Below are positions 43,890-57,641 of a DNA stretch of 64,000 nt, piece by piece. The position numbers and the translations under genes were made by a program. The stretch comes from Leptolyngbya sp. NIES-3755 (lineage in GTDB: Bacteria > Cyanobacteriota > Cyanobacteriia > Leptolyngbyales > Leptolyngbyaceae): the NCBI GenBank assembly GCA_001548435.1, contig AP017308.1:815030-879029 (forward strand). Direction: 5' to 3'. Each line of letters opens with the position of its first letter. The stretch's first letter is position 1. The notes beneath the pieces are model-generated. The model saw only the letters and a program-made list of their open reading frames with translations, did no database searches and was not told where the DNA came from.

Positions 43890-45260
43890 ATGGTTTTAAT
43901 CAACGAAAAGTTAGCTAGTGTGCAACCTCGATCGAACAATCCAAGACAAGCGATCGCGCTCATTTCTGAACATGGTGATCCAGCGGCTGAGATTGGTCGG
44001 GAAGAGGCAGGTGGTCAAAATGTTTATGTTCGCCAAGTCGGAGAAGCGCTCTCTCGGTTGGGCTGGCAAGTAGATATGTTCACGCGGAAAGCAAATCCGG
44101 ACGATGAGACGATCGTGCAGCACAATCCACACTGCCGAACAATTCGTCTGAAAGCAGGTGAAGAGAAATTCATTCCAAGAGATCAATTGTTTGAGTTGAT
44201 GCCGGAATTCGTTGAGTCGTTTCTCGCCTATCAATCCAAGCATCACTATCCATTAATTCACACGAACTATTGGATGTCGGCTTGGGCAGGTTTGGAAGTG
44301 CAGAAAACTCACAATGTGGAATTGATTCACACCTATCATTCGCTGGGTGCAGTCAAGTACCAAGCAGTTCCGAATCGTCCTGCGATCGCGGACACTCGTT
44401 TAGCAGTTGAGAAGCAAATTCTAGAGCAAGCGCGTTGTATTGTGGCAACGAGTCCGCAAGAGGAAATGATGCTGCGATCGCTCGTTTCCGACCAGGGGCG
44501 AATCGAAGTGATTCCTTGCGGAACTGACCTGAGCAAATTCCATACCATTCCAAAGCTAGAAGCACGGCAGGAATTGGGATTGAAGCCAACCGATGAAGTT
44601 GTATTGTATGTTGGACGATTCGATCCGCGTAAGGGAATTGAAACACTGGTGCGATCGTTTGGGTTAATTAAACGAAACGCGGCTGATCCATCACATTTAC
44701 GATTAATGATTGTCGGTGGTAGTGCTTCTGATAAATCCGATGGACAGGAACGCCAACGGATTGAACAATTGGTGCATGAATTGGGAATTGCAGAGAACGT
44801 GATCTTTGCGGGAAGAGTCGGGCACGATCGCTTACCGTTGTACTACACGGCGGCGGATGTGTGCGCGATTCCGAGTCATTATGAACCATTTGGACTGGTC
44901 GCGATCGAAGCAATGGCATGTGGTACGCCTGTCGTCGCTTCGGATGTTGGCGGCTTGAAGTTCACTGTTGTTCCGGGTGAGACTGGCTTGCTGGTTCCGC
45001 CTCAAGATTCAGCCGCGTTTGCAATGGCGATCGGGCGAATTTTGGATGATGAACTGTGGGCGAGAAAGTTACGCAAACGGGCATCGGAACGGGTGCAGCA
45101 GAATTTTAGCTGGACTGGCGTTTCGGCGCAGTTGAGTGACTTGTATCGAAGGTCGCTGGCGGAGTCGATTATGGGCGATGGAGTCGTTTTGGCTCCGAGA
45201 AAAGTCGCTTATTCCAGAGTGAATTCGATGCCTGCGAAGAGTTTGACGAAAGTTTCGTAG
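43890..45260 (+). CDS. Glycosyltransferase family 4, sucrose-synthase/SPS-like subfamily
   Basis: The ATG at 43890 with GGAGGTGGAAGT upstream is chosen over an ATG at 43830. The 456-residue protein has the N-terminal GGQNVYVRQVGEAL and FTRK motifs shared by sucrose-phosphate synthase-type enzymes, and the C-terminal YVGRFDPRKGIETLV and PSHYEPFGLVAIEAMACG with the EX7E motif. The subfamily suggests a nucleotide-sugar donor, but the product cannot be set from sequence. No membrane segment. It ends before a strong terminator. Confidence 0.88.
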   Translation: MVLINEKLASVQPRSNNPRQAIALISEHGDPAAEIGREEAGGQNVYVRQVGEALSRLGWQVDMFTRKANPDDETIVQHNPHCRTIRLKAGEEKFIPRDQLFELMPEFVESFLAYQSKHHYPLIHTNYWMSAWAGLEVQKTHNVELIHTYHSLGAVKYQAVPNRPAIADTRLAVEKQILEQARCIVATSPQEEMMLRSLVSDQGRIEVIPCGTDLSKFHTIPKLEARQELGLKPTDEVVLYVGRFDPRKGIETLVRSFGLIKRNAADPSHLRLMIVGGSASDKSDGQERQRIEQLVHELGIAENVIFAGRVGHDRLPLYYTAADVCAIPSHYEPFGLVAIEAMACGTPVVASDVGGLKFTVVPGETGLLVPPQDSAAFAMAIGRILDDELWARKLRKRASERVQQNFSWTGVSAQLSDLYRRSLAESIMGDGVVLAPRKVAYSRVNSMPAKSLTKVS

Positions 45261-45288
45261 CTCTAGTTTGAAAATTTAGGGAGTCGCA

Positions 45289-45319
45289 CGAAGTCCACGA
45301 TTTGAGGGCTTCGTTTTTT
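45289..45319 (+). terminator. Intrinsic terminator of the glycosyltransferase pair
   Basis: CGAAGTCC pairs with GGGCTTCG (one G-T pair) around a nine-base loop, followed by TTTTTT, 29 bases after the stop codon. Confidence 0.85.
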
Positions 45320-45366
45320 GTTGATGCGATCGTGCGAGTTGATATAAAGACGCATGACGAGGTGTA

Positions 45367-45547
45367 TTATACCAAATTGATTTTTGAGTGCTACAGATCT
45401 TGGAAGCCCCGTAAATCCCCCACGAGTAGGGAACTTTGAGTGGAAAATTTCCCACAAACACAGATCTTTTTCAGGTTTCAAAGTCGCCCAGAATGGGGGA
45501 TTTAGGGGGCGAAGGATCTGTGGCATTAACAAATTGATTTGGTATTA
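45367..45547. repeat. 181-base palindromic MITE-like element
   Basis: The outer ends are imperfect inverted repeats (TATACCAAATTGATTT left; AAATTGATTTGGTATTA right). Inside, CAGATC, then CCCCGTAAATCCCCCA on the left face GGGGGATTTAGGGGGC and GGATCTG on the right. It has no coding capacity. Its CCTAAATCCCCC cores belong to the dispersed repeat also seen at 18147-18180. Confidence 0.72.
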
Positions 45548-45684
45548 GTGAATTGGTATCGACTCATCCAACTCAAACTCCTGAAAATTTCTTGTTATCC
45601 TGAACTGGTACTGCTATTCTATTTCAGTCGAACTGCTCCAGGAATTGGGGCATTCTAAGCAATACCGTTGCTGCTGCCTGAATT

Positions 45685-47933
45685 ATGTCCATTTCTTCCC
45701 CGACTGCACTCGAATCTTTGTCACTCGAAGAAGCCCTCAAACATTACTTTGGGTATGACAGTTTTCGTCCAGGACAACGGGAAATCATTGACCACACATT
45801 ATCCAATCGCGATCAGTTGGTGATTATGCCAACGGGAGGCGGAAAGTCGATCTGTTTTCAGCTTCCAGCATTGCTTAAACCCGGATTGATGATCGTGGTG
45901 TCGCCGCTGATTGCATTGATGCAGGATCAGGTGGAATTGTTACGCGATAACGGAATTTCAGCCACATTCTTGAATAGTAGTTTGTCCTCAGAAGAACGTC
46001 GATCGAGAGGTCGCGCTGTGATGGAAGGACGAATTAAATTGCTCTATGTTGCACCAGAGCGATTGTTAAGTGAAGACTTCTTGCAAGGGGTCATGCCGCA
46101 TATTGTCGAGCGAGTTGGAATTTCGGCATTTGCGATCGATGAAGCCCATTGTGTGTCCGAATGGGGACATGACTTTCGACCGGAATATCGACAGTTGAGT
46201 GTTTTGCGATCGCGCTATCCAAATATTCCAATCATTGCACTGACAGCAACAGCAACGGAACGAGTTCGAGAAGACATTGTTCAACAGTTAAACTTACATC
46301 AGCCTCGAATTCATGTTTCGAGCTTTAATCGCACTAATCTTTACTACGAAGTTCGCCCGAAGACTAAGACGGTTTATCAGGACGTTGTTAAACATATCAA
46401 GGAAACTCCAGGTTCAGGAATTATTTATTGTTTAAGTCGGAAGCGAGTTGAAGAGATTGCAACAAGACTCAAGCAGGATGGCATTGCTGCACTTCCCTAT
46501 CACGCAGGATTGGATAACGAAACGCGGAAAGAGAATCAGACGCGATTTATTCGAGATGATGTGCGAGTGATTGTTGCCACGATCGCGTTTGGTATGGGAA
46601 TTAATAAGCCTGATGTTCGGTTCGTAATTCACTACGACATTCCGAAGAATATTGAAGGTTACTATCAAGAATCAGGACGTGCAGGACGAGATGGAGAGCT
46701 TTCGACCTGTACTCTGTTTTATAGCTATGCGGATGTGAAAACGATCGAGTACATCATTTCGCAGAAAGTTGATCCGAACACAGGTGATCCCCTTGAAGAT
46801 GAGCAGCGGATTGCAACACAACAATTGCGCCGAGTGATCAATTTTGCAGAAGCTACAGAATGTCGTCGCACGATTCAGCTTTCTTACTTTGGTGAAAATT
46901 TTCCAGGTCATTGTGAAAACTGTGATAACTGTAAGTTTCCGAAACCTGTTGAAGATTGGACGGTGGAAGCGCAGAAATTTCTCTCTTGTGTGGCTCGATT
47001 TGCTCAGCGCGGACGGGCATTTGGAATGAATCATACGATCGATGTCCTACGCGGTTCCAAAAGCAAGCGAGTTTTAGACAATCATCATGAGACTCTCAGC
47101 ACTTACGGAATCGGGAAAGATATCAGTGCAGAAGATTGGAAAATGTTGGGTCGATCGTTGATTCATCAACGCTTAGTCGATGAGTCGAGTGATGGTTATT
47201 CTGTCCTGAAACTGAATGACCTGAGTTGGGAAGTGCTTCGGGGAGAGCGGAAAGTTAGTATTGCCATTGATAAACAAAAACCCGCATTGACTGTTCCACA
47301 AATTACGCCTGTTGATACACCAGAATCCGAACAGTTGTTTACTCGACTGCAACAACTCCGAAAACGGTTAGCAGATGAACAATCCGTACCACCTTATGTC
47401 GTGTTCTCGAATGCAAGCTTGCGATTAATGTCACAGCAACAACCGCAAACCCGTCAACAGTTCTCGAATATTTCTGGAGTGGGAACTCGGAAGTTAGCAC
47501 AGTATGGCGAAGTATTCTTGGCAGAGATTCGATCGTTTAGACAAGAAATCGGGTTGCCTGTACAGACTGAGACTGCACCAGAACCAAAAGTGACAAAGCT
47601 CGATTCTGCTCCTGTGCCACCGGGTGCAAATGAAGCGACTTACACTCAGCTTTATACGCTTGAATTGTTCCAGCGAGGGATGAAGCCGTCAGACATTGCA
47701 GAGGAACGGAACCTGCGATTAAGCACTATCATGACGCACTTGGCGGAATTGATTGAGATGAAGTATCCGGTGGAACTCGATCGATTAATTTCGAGCGATC
47801 GACAAGCGAAGATTCTCGAAGCCGTTCAGCAAGCGGACGAGTTTTCATTGGCTAAAATTCGCGATCGTCTAGATGAAACGTATGGTTGGGATGAAATTCG
47901 ATTAATGCGATCGTGGTGGAATGCTCAGAACAG

Positions 47934-47937
<4 letters not shown>
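45685..47937 (+). CDS. recQ: ATP-dependent DNA helicase RecQ
   Basis: A 750-residue 3'-5' helicase. RecA lobes carry MPTGGGKS (Walker A), DEAHC and SGRAGRDG. The RecQ-Ct zinc-binding part has four Cys in ECRRT and HCENCDNC, then a winged helix, an HRDC domain (~550-630) and a C-terminal helix-turn-helix-like tail (KPSDIAEERNLRLSTIMTHL). It unwinds DNA in recombination repair and fork rescue. It converges on the TM2 gene with a four-base overlap. Confidence 0.95.
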
Positions 47938-50512
<2,575 letters not shown>

Positions 50513-50521
50513 TTACGATTA

Positions 50522-50628
50522 TCCCTTGCCCAGTAAACAGAGCTTAGTGTACTGCGGAAAATCACTCCTCTATCAAAAAAGTGATTTCACCAAAATTTTA
50601 GTACGCTAGCACTATTTAAGGCAAGGGA
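50522..50628. repeat. 107-base structured element between hemA and ligA
   Basis: TCCCTTGCC at 50522-50530 is the exact inverse of GGCAAGGGA at 50620-50628. An inner pair is AATCACT and AGTGATT, and between them GCTTAGTGTACT roughly complements AGTACGCTAGC. The whole gap folds into one imperfect hairpin. It could be a MITE or an mRNA structure. Confidence 0.55.
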
Positions 50629-50635
50629 AAAGAAA

Positions 50636-51922
50636 TTAAGCTTTTGCTTGTTGTTGGTCGAGGTTAAACAACAATTCCAAGGTTTCCATCGCTTGTCGTC
50701 GCGCCTCAATATCTTGTTGTGCCCGCAATTGCACCATCGGATCATGCAGAATCTTGTTCACAATCCCTTTGGTCAATGCCTCGATCACTTCGCGATGCCG
50801 ATCGCCAAATTCAGTTCCCAATCGCGACAAGGCTTTTTCTAGTTCCTGTGCCCGAATCGCTTCGACTTTATCGCGCAGACAGCTAATCGTCGAAACCGTT
50901 TCCAGCGATCGCCACCAAGTCTCAAACGCTTCTACTTCTTCGTCTAATAAAGCTTCAGCTTCCATCGCCATCTGACGACGACTTTCCTGATTCTGAGCAA
51001 CGACAGCTTTGAGGTCATCGACGTTAAATGCTCGAACGGTGGGCAATTCATTCACGTCGGATGCTACATTTCTCGGAACTGCAATATCAATCACCATCAA
51101 GGGCTGATTCGGATCAAGTACAGGTTCGAGATTGGCTCTCTCAAGAATGGGTTCGGTCGAAGAAGTACTGGTGAATACGATATCGGACTGCGCGATCGCA
51201 TCCATCATATCGGCGATCGGTAACAGTCTCAGATGAGCATCCGGGAACAGATTCGCGAGTTCACGAGCACGTTCCATCGATCGATTCAAAATCACAATGT
51301 TCGTCGCACCCTTCGACAATAGATGCTGCACCAATAAGCGCGACATTTTCCCTGCACCAATGATGGTCACTCGCTGATCGGCAAGCTGATCAACTTTCAT
51401 CTGTGCCAATTCAACCGCTGCCGAACTGATCGAAACAGCACCCGTTCCAATGCTCGTCTCGGTTCTAACTCGTTTTCCAGCGCTAATGCCTTGTTTAAAT
51501 AACTGATTCAAAATCCGTCCAATGCCACGATGCTGTTGTCCCAATTTGTGGCACTGTTTCACCTGCGCGAGAATTTGTCCTTCACCCAGAACCAAACTAT
51601 CAAGACCCGAAGCCACTCTCATCAAGTGCATCACCGCGTCCTGATGCAGCAATGTGAAGAGATACGGACGCAAGCGAGAACTTGGCAACTTACTGTGTTC
51701 TGACAGAAATTGATTGACTTCGCGGATTCCTTGCTCCGTGTCCGAAGTCACTAGATAAAGCTCCAAACGATTGCAGGTACTCAGAACCGCGACCTCTTCG
51801 ATATGCGGATAGCTACAGAGTTCAGCGATCGCTTTATCACAAACGGGTTCTGGGATACTCAGTTTCTCACGAACTTCGACGGGTGCAGTTTTGTGAGTTA
51901 GCCCAACGACAGCAATGTTCAT
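50636..51922 (-). CDS. hemA: Glutamyl-tRNA reductase
   Basis: A 428-residue enzyme that makes glutamate-1-semialdehyde from Glu-tRNA, the first committed step to heme and chlorophyll. The catalytic C50 is in LSTCNRLE, the motif [14 protein letters not shown] follows, and the NADPH-binding Rossmann region is [10 protein letters not shown]. The C-terminal dimerisation helix is complete. On the minus strand 98 bases after glpX; a hairpin separates them. Confidence 0.96.
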   Translation of the reverse strand: MNIAVVGLTHKTAPVEVREKLSIPEPVCDKAIAELCSYPHIEEVAVLSTCNRLELYLVTSDTEQGIREVNQFLSEHSKLPSSRLRPYLFTLLHQDAVMHLMRVASGLDSLVLGEGQILAQVKQCHKLGQQHRGIGRILNQLFKQGISAGKRVRTETSIGTGAVSISSAAVELAQMKVDQLADQRVTIIGAGKMSRLLVQHLLSKGATNIVILNRSMERARELANLFPDAHLRLLPIADMMDAIAQSDIVFTSTSSTEPILERANLEPVLDPNQPLMVIDIAVPRNVASDVNELPTVRAFNVDDLKAVVAQNQESRRQMAMEAEALLDEEVEAFETWWRSLETVSTISCLRDKVEAIRAQELEKALSRLGTEFGDRHREVIEALTKGIVNKILHDPMVQLRAQQDIEARRQAMETLELLFNLDQQQAKA

Positions 51923-51967
51923 ATTAAAAAGCGCTCTAATAAATCAATCAAGGTGAAGGACGATGAA

Positions 51968-52006
51968 GAGAGAATGAAAGCTGAAAACGCTCTCTTCCAT
52001 TCTCTC
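51968..52006 (-). terminator. Hairpin between glpX and hemA
   Basis: GAGAGAATG pairs with CATTCTCTC around a 21-base loop. No T-run follows on the minus strand, so it may stabilise the glpX transcript end or partly limit read-through into hemA, rather than act as a full terminator. Confidence 0.4.
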
Positions 52007-52020
52007 TCTAGATCTCAGAT

Positions 52021-53058
52021 TTAGTGCAACTGAACGATCTTCGGCTGATCAAACATGTGGATCGTGTCTACAAATCGTGCCGTTTTCGATTGGCTGGAGA
52101 TTACCAAGGTCTGAGTTCTCGCGCCACCTTTGAAGAACCGCACCCCGTTCATGATGTTGCCCGGAGTGATGCCAGTTCCAGCAAACAGCACGGTTTCACC
52201 TGATGCCAGTTCTTCAGCCGAGTAGACTTTATCTGGATCGGTGATGCCCATGTCTTTGAGGCGAGCAATGTTCGCTTCTTTGCTTTCTCCAATCAGTCCA
52301 GTTTGGACGATTTCTGGATCGTAGATCAATTGTCCTTGGAAGTGTGCCCCCAAACAGCGAAGTGCTGCGGCTGAAATCACACCTTCAGGAGCCGCACCGA
52401 TTCCCATCAGGGCGTGAATGTTGGTTCCAGCAAATCCACAATTAATCGCTGCGCCGACATCCCCATCGCTGATCAGTTGAACTCGTGCGCCTGCTTCCCG
52501 AATTTCTTTAATCAAATCCTTGTGTCGATCGCGTTTCATCACCACGACGACCAGTTCATCGATCGAGCGATCGAGACATTCAGACAAGATCTTCAGGTTC
52601 TCGGTCGCAGACTTATTAATGTCTACTTTGCCTTTTGCAGCAGGAGGAGCCGCCAGTTTCTTCATATAGAAGTCAGGAGCCGCGAACAAGCCGCCCTTTT
52701 CAGAGATTGCTAACACTGCCATCGATCCGGGCTGACCGTAAGCACAAAGGTTCGTACCTTCACAGGGGTCAACGGCGATATCGATTTCGATCAATTCATC
52801 GACGTTACAGTAATTTGCCGCATCCGGTTGAGAACAAATTCCCACTTCCTCGCCAATAAAGAGCATCGGAGCATCATCACGCTCACCTTCTCCGATCACG
52901 ATCCGACCGCGCATATAGATCTTGTTCATGCGTTCCCGCATCGCTTCTACTGCCACTCGATCGGCTTCATTCTTATCGCCTTTTCCCATGAGACGCGCCG
53001 AGGCGATCGCCGCCTGTTCCACGACTTCAATAATTTCTAAACCAAGCGTGTTTTCCAC
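52021..53058 (-). CDS. glpX: Class II fructose-1,6-/sedoheptulose-1,7-bisphosphatase
   Basis: A 345-residue GlpX-type phosphatase. In cyanobacteria it is the Calvin-cycle F/SBPase. Start GTG at 53058 with GGAGGA eight bases upstream. Metal- and substrate-binding motifs are [44 protein letters not shown] and [10 protein letters not shown]. The length is normal. Known enzymes are tetramers and are redox- and AMP-regulated in some species; no regulatory site is read here. Confidence 0.96.
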   Translation of the reverse strand: MENTLGLEIIEVVEQAAIASARLMGKGDKNEADRVAVEAMRERMNKIYMRGRIVIGEGERDDAPMLFIGEEVGICSQPDAANYCNVDELIEIDIAVDPCEGTNLCAYGQPGSMAVLAISEKGGLFAAPDFYMKKLAAPPAAKGKVDINKSATENLKILSECLDRSIDELVVVVMKRDRHKDLIKEIREAGARVQLISDGDVGAAINCGFAGTNIHALMGIGAAPEGVISAAALRCLGAHFQGQLIYDPEIVQTGLIGESKEANIARLKDMGITDPDKVYSAEELASGETVLFAGTGITPGNIMNGVRFFKGGARTQTLVISSQSKTARFVDTIHMFDQPKIVQLH

Positions 53059-53297
53059 GAAATAAGTCCTCCAACTGCTGATTTATCGCCGTTTTCATGG
53101 GCAATCTCAGTTATCAATCCTACCAAAAGGCGGTTCTTCAATTCGCGATCGACCTTTTATTAAGTTTGGTCAAGCAATTGTGAGATAAGAATCCGGTTGC
53201 AGTACCTCTCTCATGAGACAGATGACGTTTTCCCTCATTCGGTAGAAAGTCAAAATAAGAGCGCGTTTGCATTCTGTCCGTTCGTCTTCTCAGTCCC

Positions 53298-56200
53298 ATG
53301 AATCACCAGGTCGAAGCCCCTCGCCTTACTCGCTCAGCAGTCTCTCCAGTTGGAACTTTTCTTCAATTTGCCGATGGTCGGGTGCAAGCCTGTGATGCTG
53401 GAGTAGAGCAATTATTGGGATGTCCAGCAGAACACTTCATTGGAAGTACGCTGGAGGATTCACTTTGGCGATCGATTCGTTCGGATGGCAACTCGATTCA
53501 GCCAGAACAGTTTCCGTCGATCATGGCGCTTCGGACTGGACAATCGCAACAAGCCGTAATGGGATTTTATCCGCGAGATGGAGATCTCGTTTGGCTGCAA
53601 GTCGATGCGACTCCTTTATTTCAGGGTGAAACGCCTTATGCTGCGGTAGTAACGCTGCGACCTGCGGTGACTCAACGCCCAGAACGATCGCAGTTAATGT
53701 TGATCGAGCAGAATCGCGTGTTGGAATTGATCGCGACAGGTCGATCGCTCGATGAGTGTTTGACAGCGGTGTGTGATGCGATCGCTCGACTCAATCCGGG
53801 GACTTGTGCCTGTTTTCTGCTAACAGATGCGGATCGTCAAAGTTTTCCGCGATCGATTACTCCAAGTTTGTCGCCTTCATTCGGACAAGGACTGAAGGAT
53901 GCCCCGATCAATGATCTTTGTATTGGAACTTGTGGAGAAGCGGTTTATCGGGGTCAGCCGATCGCCTGTGTGGACATTGCCAATGATTTACGCTGGTCGC
54001 AGGAATGGCGGGACTTGTGTATCGCACATGGGATTCTGGCGTGTCATTCTGAGCCTGTGATGGGAATTGATCAGTTGCCGCTCGGATCGTTAATGCTGTG
54101 TTTTGATCGACCCCGCAACCCGACCGAGTGGGAATATCAATTAGCAGCATTTGGAACTCAGGTTGCGAGTATTGCATTTGAGCGCGATCGCGTTTTTGCT
54201 CAAAATATTCAAACTCAGGAAGAACTTCAGCACACGAATCAAACCCTAAGTACTTTAATTTCAGCTTCTCCGTTACCGATCGTGGTCATCGAGCCAGATA
54301 GCAGAGTTAAACTTTGGAATCCAGCCGCAGAAAAAGTTTTTGGTTGGACAGAAGCAGAGATTTTAGGCGAATTCATCCCGATCGTGCCACCGGATAAGCT
54401 TGATGAATGTCAGCAACTCAGAGCCGCTGTGGTTCAAGGACAGACATTTTTTGGGATCGAGACTTATCGATCGAAGCGTAATGGAGTCCAGATCAGCGTC
54501 AGTGTCTCTGCTGCCCCACTTTATGATGATCAAGGCAAAGTCCAAGACATCATGCTCATTTTCCAGGATGTTACCGAGCGACAACGGGCAGAAGGATTAA
54601 TTCGTCAGAGTGAAGCGCGATATCGAGCCTTGATCGAACTCTCACCGCAGATTGTCTATCTCAGCAATCCGAATGGCATGATCGAGTACTGCAATCAGTG
54701 GGGACTGGATTTTACAGGTCGATCGCTCGAAGAATTGCAGGGATACGGCTGGGCAGACTTGATTCATCCGGATTATCGCGATCGAACTTACACCGCTTGG
54801 AACAATTCCATGCAAGGCAATGCGAAGTATGAAGTCGAAGTGCCGTTTCGCCGAGCAGATGGACAATATCGCTGGGTGTACTCTCATGCTTCCCCAGTGC
54901 GAAATGAACGCGGCGAGATTGAATACTGGATTGGAATTGTACTGGATATCCACGATCGTAAAGAGGCAGAACTCGCGGTTTGTCGTCGAGAAGCTGAGTT
55001 CCGATTATTAGCAGAATCGCTGCCGCAAATTGTTTGGGTGACAGATGCAGAAGGTAAAACCAGCTATGTCAATGAGCGGTGGACTGAATTCTCTGGATTA
55101 ACGTTAGAAGAAACTGCCACTCCAGAGATTCAGCAAAACGTCTTTCATCCTGATGATCTCGATCGTGTTTATCGTGAATGGGCGATCGCGTCTGATACTC
55201 GATCGATTTACCGTGTCGAAGCCCGAATGCGGAATTACAAAACTGGCGAATTTCATTGGTTTCTAATCCGCTGTGAACCTTTTATTGATGAAACTGGAAA
55301 TTTGCTCCGCTGGTTTGGTACTTCGACGGATATCACCGAAACCAAGCGCCGCGAACTGCATACCGCGTTTTTGGCAGAAATTAGTCAGGAATTGATGGTC
55401 GATCGTCTTGAACCCGAAATGATGCAAGTTTTAGGCGAAAAGATTGGTCAATTCTTCAACGTTTCCAATTGTGCGTTTGCCAAATTTGATTCCAGTCTTG
55501 ATATTGCGATCGTTTATCACGATTGGTGCAGAGATGAAACGGCTGTCAGCTTAGTCGGAGAATACCCGGTGGCTGAATTTGCTGCTGTGGAACTCTGGGA
55601 ACGCATGGAAAACAGTCAGCCTGTCGTGATCAATGATGTGGATGCTGATCCTCGAACCGCCATCTTTGCCGAACGGTATCATGCGATCGGGGTTCGGGCG
55701 TTTATGAATGCCCCGTTTGCGAGTGAACGTGGAATTCAATTCGCGATTGTTCTACATCAGTCACATCCGTATGAATGGCGACAGGATGAGATTGAACTGT
55801 TAGAGCAGTTGACCACGCGGATTTGGGCGTATTTGGAACGCGATCGCATTGATGAAGAACTGCGGCAAAAAACAGCCATCTTAAATACCATCAATGAAGC
55901 GACGGCTGCTTTGGTATATGTGAAAGATCTCCAAGGACGCTATGTTTACGCCAATCCTGCTGCACTTGAAGTCCTGGATAGACCCGCGACTGAAGTGATT
56001 GGTTTTTGCGATCGCGAGTTGTTCTCAGAGTCCATCGAAACGATCGTCGAAACGGATCAACGGATTATGAATTCCGAGCAGGTGGAAGCGATCGAAGAAA
56101 CCATTGATGGAATCCGGACATTTCTCAGCGTCAAAGCACCTCATCGGAACGAAGCGGGTGAAGTGATCGGGTTGATTGGCGTTTCAACGGACATTAGCGA

Positions 56201-57386
56201 TCGCGTTCAAATTGAACGCGATCGTGAACGAATTTTGCAGCAAGAACAAGCCGCACGAGAGGCAGCCGAACAAGCGAACCGAATCAAAGACGAATTCTTG
56301 GCAGTGCTGTCTCACGAACTACGATCGCCGCTGAATCCAATTCTCGGTTGGACAAAGATTCTCAGAACAGGCAATCTCAACCCAGAGCGGGCGGCTCACG
56401 CGCTTGAAACGATCGAGCGCAATGCTCAACTGCAATCCGAACTGATTGAAGATCTCTTAGATGTTGCCCGGATTCTGCAAGGCAAACTCAGTCTGAATGC
56501 TCGTCCAGTGAATGTTGTCATGATGATCAACTCTGCGATCGAGACAGTTCGACTGGCAGCAGAAAGTAAAGGAATCGCAATTGAAACTCACTTATCCGAA
56601 GTGGGAGAAGTGTCAGGAGATGCCACTCGTCTCCAGCAAATTGTTTGGAATCTACTCTCAAATGCAGTGAAGTTCACGCCATCTGGGGGACGAGTTACTG
56701 TTCAACTCGACTCGATCGATCATCAAGCCCAGATCACGATAACCGATACAGGGAAAGGCATTTCCCCAGATTTTCTCCCCCACGTCTTCGATTATTTCCG
56801 CCAGGAAGATGGTACAACGACTCGCAAATTTGGTGGCTTAGGATTGGGATTAGCCATTGTGCGTCACTTAGTCGAACTCCACGGGGGAACGGTAGCTGTA
56901 GCCAGTGAAGGCGAAGGACTAGGAGCAACGTTTACGGTTACTTTGCCTTTGATCAATGTTGAAGTGACACCAAGTAAAGCGATCGAGCAATCAAATCCGA
57001 ACGATCTCCGAGGAATGCGCTTACTGATGGTTGATGATGATCCCGATTCGCGTGAGTTTATTGGATTTGTTCTCGATCAAGCGGGTGCACAAGTCACGAT
57101 CGCAAGTTCAGGCACAGAAGCATTTTCACAATTAACGCGATCGCGTTTTGATGTGCTGATCAGTGATATCGGAATGCCAGATATGGATGGCTATATGCTG
57201 CTCAAACAAATCCGAAAATTACCCACGGAACAAGGGGGAAGAGTGAATGCGATCGCGCTTACAGCCTATGCGGGTGAGTTCAATCAGCAACAAGCCCTCC
57301 AAGCTGGATTCCAGGCGCATTTAGCTAAACCGATTGACCCAGAGCGATTGGTTCAAGAAGTATCGAAATTACGCGATCGACTATGA
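53298..57386 (+). CDS. Multi-PAS/GAF hybrid histidine kinase
   Basis: A 1362-residue soluble sensor. In order: PAS (~20-115), GAF (~140-300), PAS (~325-430), PAS (~435-560, NPNGMIEYCNQWGLDFTG), PAS (~565-690), GAF (~700-850), PAS (~870-985), HisKA with H1006 (SHELRSP), HATPase (NAVKFTPSGG, GLGLGLAI), and a receiver with Asp ~1290 (SDIGMPDMDGY). The third PAS and the kinase end resemble the gene at 3-1547. The GAF domains show no bilin-binding Cys-His in an obvious position, so a phytochrome role is unsupported. Confidence 0.92.
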   Translation: MNHQVEAPRLTRSAVSPVGTFLQFADGRVQACDAGVEQLLGCPAEHFIGSTLEDSLWRSIRSDGNSIQPEQFPSIMALRTGQSQQAVMGFYPRDGDLVWLQVDATPLFQGETPYAAVVTLRPAVTQRPERSQLMLIEQNRVLELIATGRSLDECLTAVCDAIARLNPGTCACFLLTDADRQSFPRSITPSLSPSFGQGLKDAPINDLCIGTCGEAVYRGQPIACVDIANDLRWSQEWRDLCIAHGILACHSEPVMGIDQLPLGSLMLCFDRPRNPTEWEYQLAAFGTQVASIAFERDRVFAQNIQTQEELQHTNQTLSTLISASPLPIVVIEPDSRVKLWNPAAEKVFGWTEAEILGEFIPIVPPDKLDECQQLRAAVVQGQTFFGIETYRSKRNGVQISVSVSAAPLYDDQGKVQDIMLIFQDVTERQRAEGLIRQSEARYRALIELSPQIVYLSNPNGMIEYCNQWGLDFTGRSLEELQGYGWADLIHPDYRDRTYTAWNNSMQGNAKYEVEVPFRRADGQYRWVYSHASPVRNERGEIEYWIGIVLDIHDRKEAELAVCRREAEFRLLAESLPQIVWVTDAEGKTSYVNERWTEFSGLTLEETATPEIQQNVFHPDDLDRVYREWAIASDTRSIYRVEARMRNYKTGEFHWFLIRCEPFIDETGNLLRWFGTSTDITETKRRELHTAFLAEISQELMVDRLEPEMMQVLGEKIGQFFNVSNCAFAKFDSSLDIAIVYHDWCRDETAVSLVGEYPVAEFAAVELWERMENSQPVVINDVDADPRTAIFAERYHAIGVRAFMNAPFASERGIQFAIVLHQSHPYEWRQDEIELLEQLTTRIWAYLERDRIDEELRQKTAILNTINEATAALVYVKDLQGRYVYANPAALEVLDRPATEVIGFCDRELFSESIETIVETDQRIMNSEQVEAIEETIDGIRTFLSVKAPHRNEAGEVIGLIGVSTDISDRVQIERDRERILQQEQAAREAAEQANRIKDEFLAVLSHELRSPLNPILGWTKILRTGNLNPERAAHALETIERNAQLQSELIEDLLDVARILQGKLSLNARPVNVVMMINSAIETVRLAAESKGIAIETHLSEVGEVSGDATRLQQIVWNLLSNAVKFTPSGGRVTVQLDSIDHQAQITITDTGKGISPDFLPHVFDYFRQEDGTTTRKFGGLGLGLAIVRHLVELHGGTVAVASEGEGLGATFTVTLPLINVEVTPSKAIEQSNPNDLRGMRLLMVDDDPDSREFIGFVLDQAGAQVTIASSGTEAFSQLTRSRFDVLISDIGMPDMDGYMLLKQIRKLPTEQGGRVNAIALTAYAGEFNQQQALQAGFQAHLAKPIDPERLVQEVSKLRDRL

Positions 57387-57638
57387 ACCTTTTTGATTCT
57401 GCGATCGAAACCGTCCCTCAATAAAATCTCGCTGTTTCAAATGCTTCGTCTTGCGTCCTGTGACTCGTTCGCGCCACATTCTGAAGCTCGATTCTTTCAT
57501 CTCCCGCCGCATTAATGCGATCGTCTGTTTTTCATCGAGTCCGAATTGCAGTTCAATGGCTTCAAAAGGGGTTCGATCTTCCCAAGCCATTTCGAGAATT
57601 CTATCGATCGTTTCACTATCTAACTCTGGTAATTTCAT
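57381..57638 (-). CDS. DUF2805/TIGR03643 protein
   Basis: An 85-residue protein (ATG at 57638; a GTG one codon earlier overlaps the xisI stop). Motifs ILEMAWEDRTPFEAIELQFG and MRREMKESSFRMWRERVTGR are diagnostic of the family, a small HTH-like fold of unknown role. It converges with the large kinase with a six-base overlap. Last gene of the minus-strand run. Confidence 0.87.
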   Translation of the reverse strand: MKLPELDSETIDRILEMAWEDRTPFEAIELQFGLDEKQTIALMRREMKESSFRMWRERVTGRKTKHLKQRDFIEGRFRSQNQKGS

Positions 57639-57641
57639 CAC

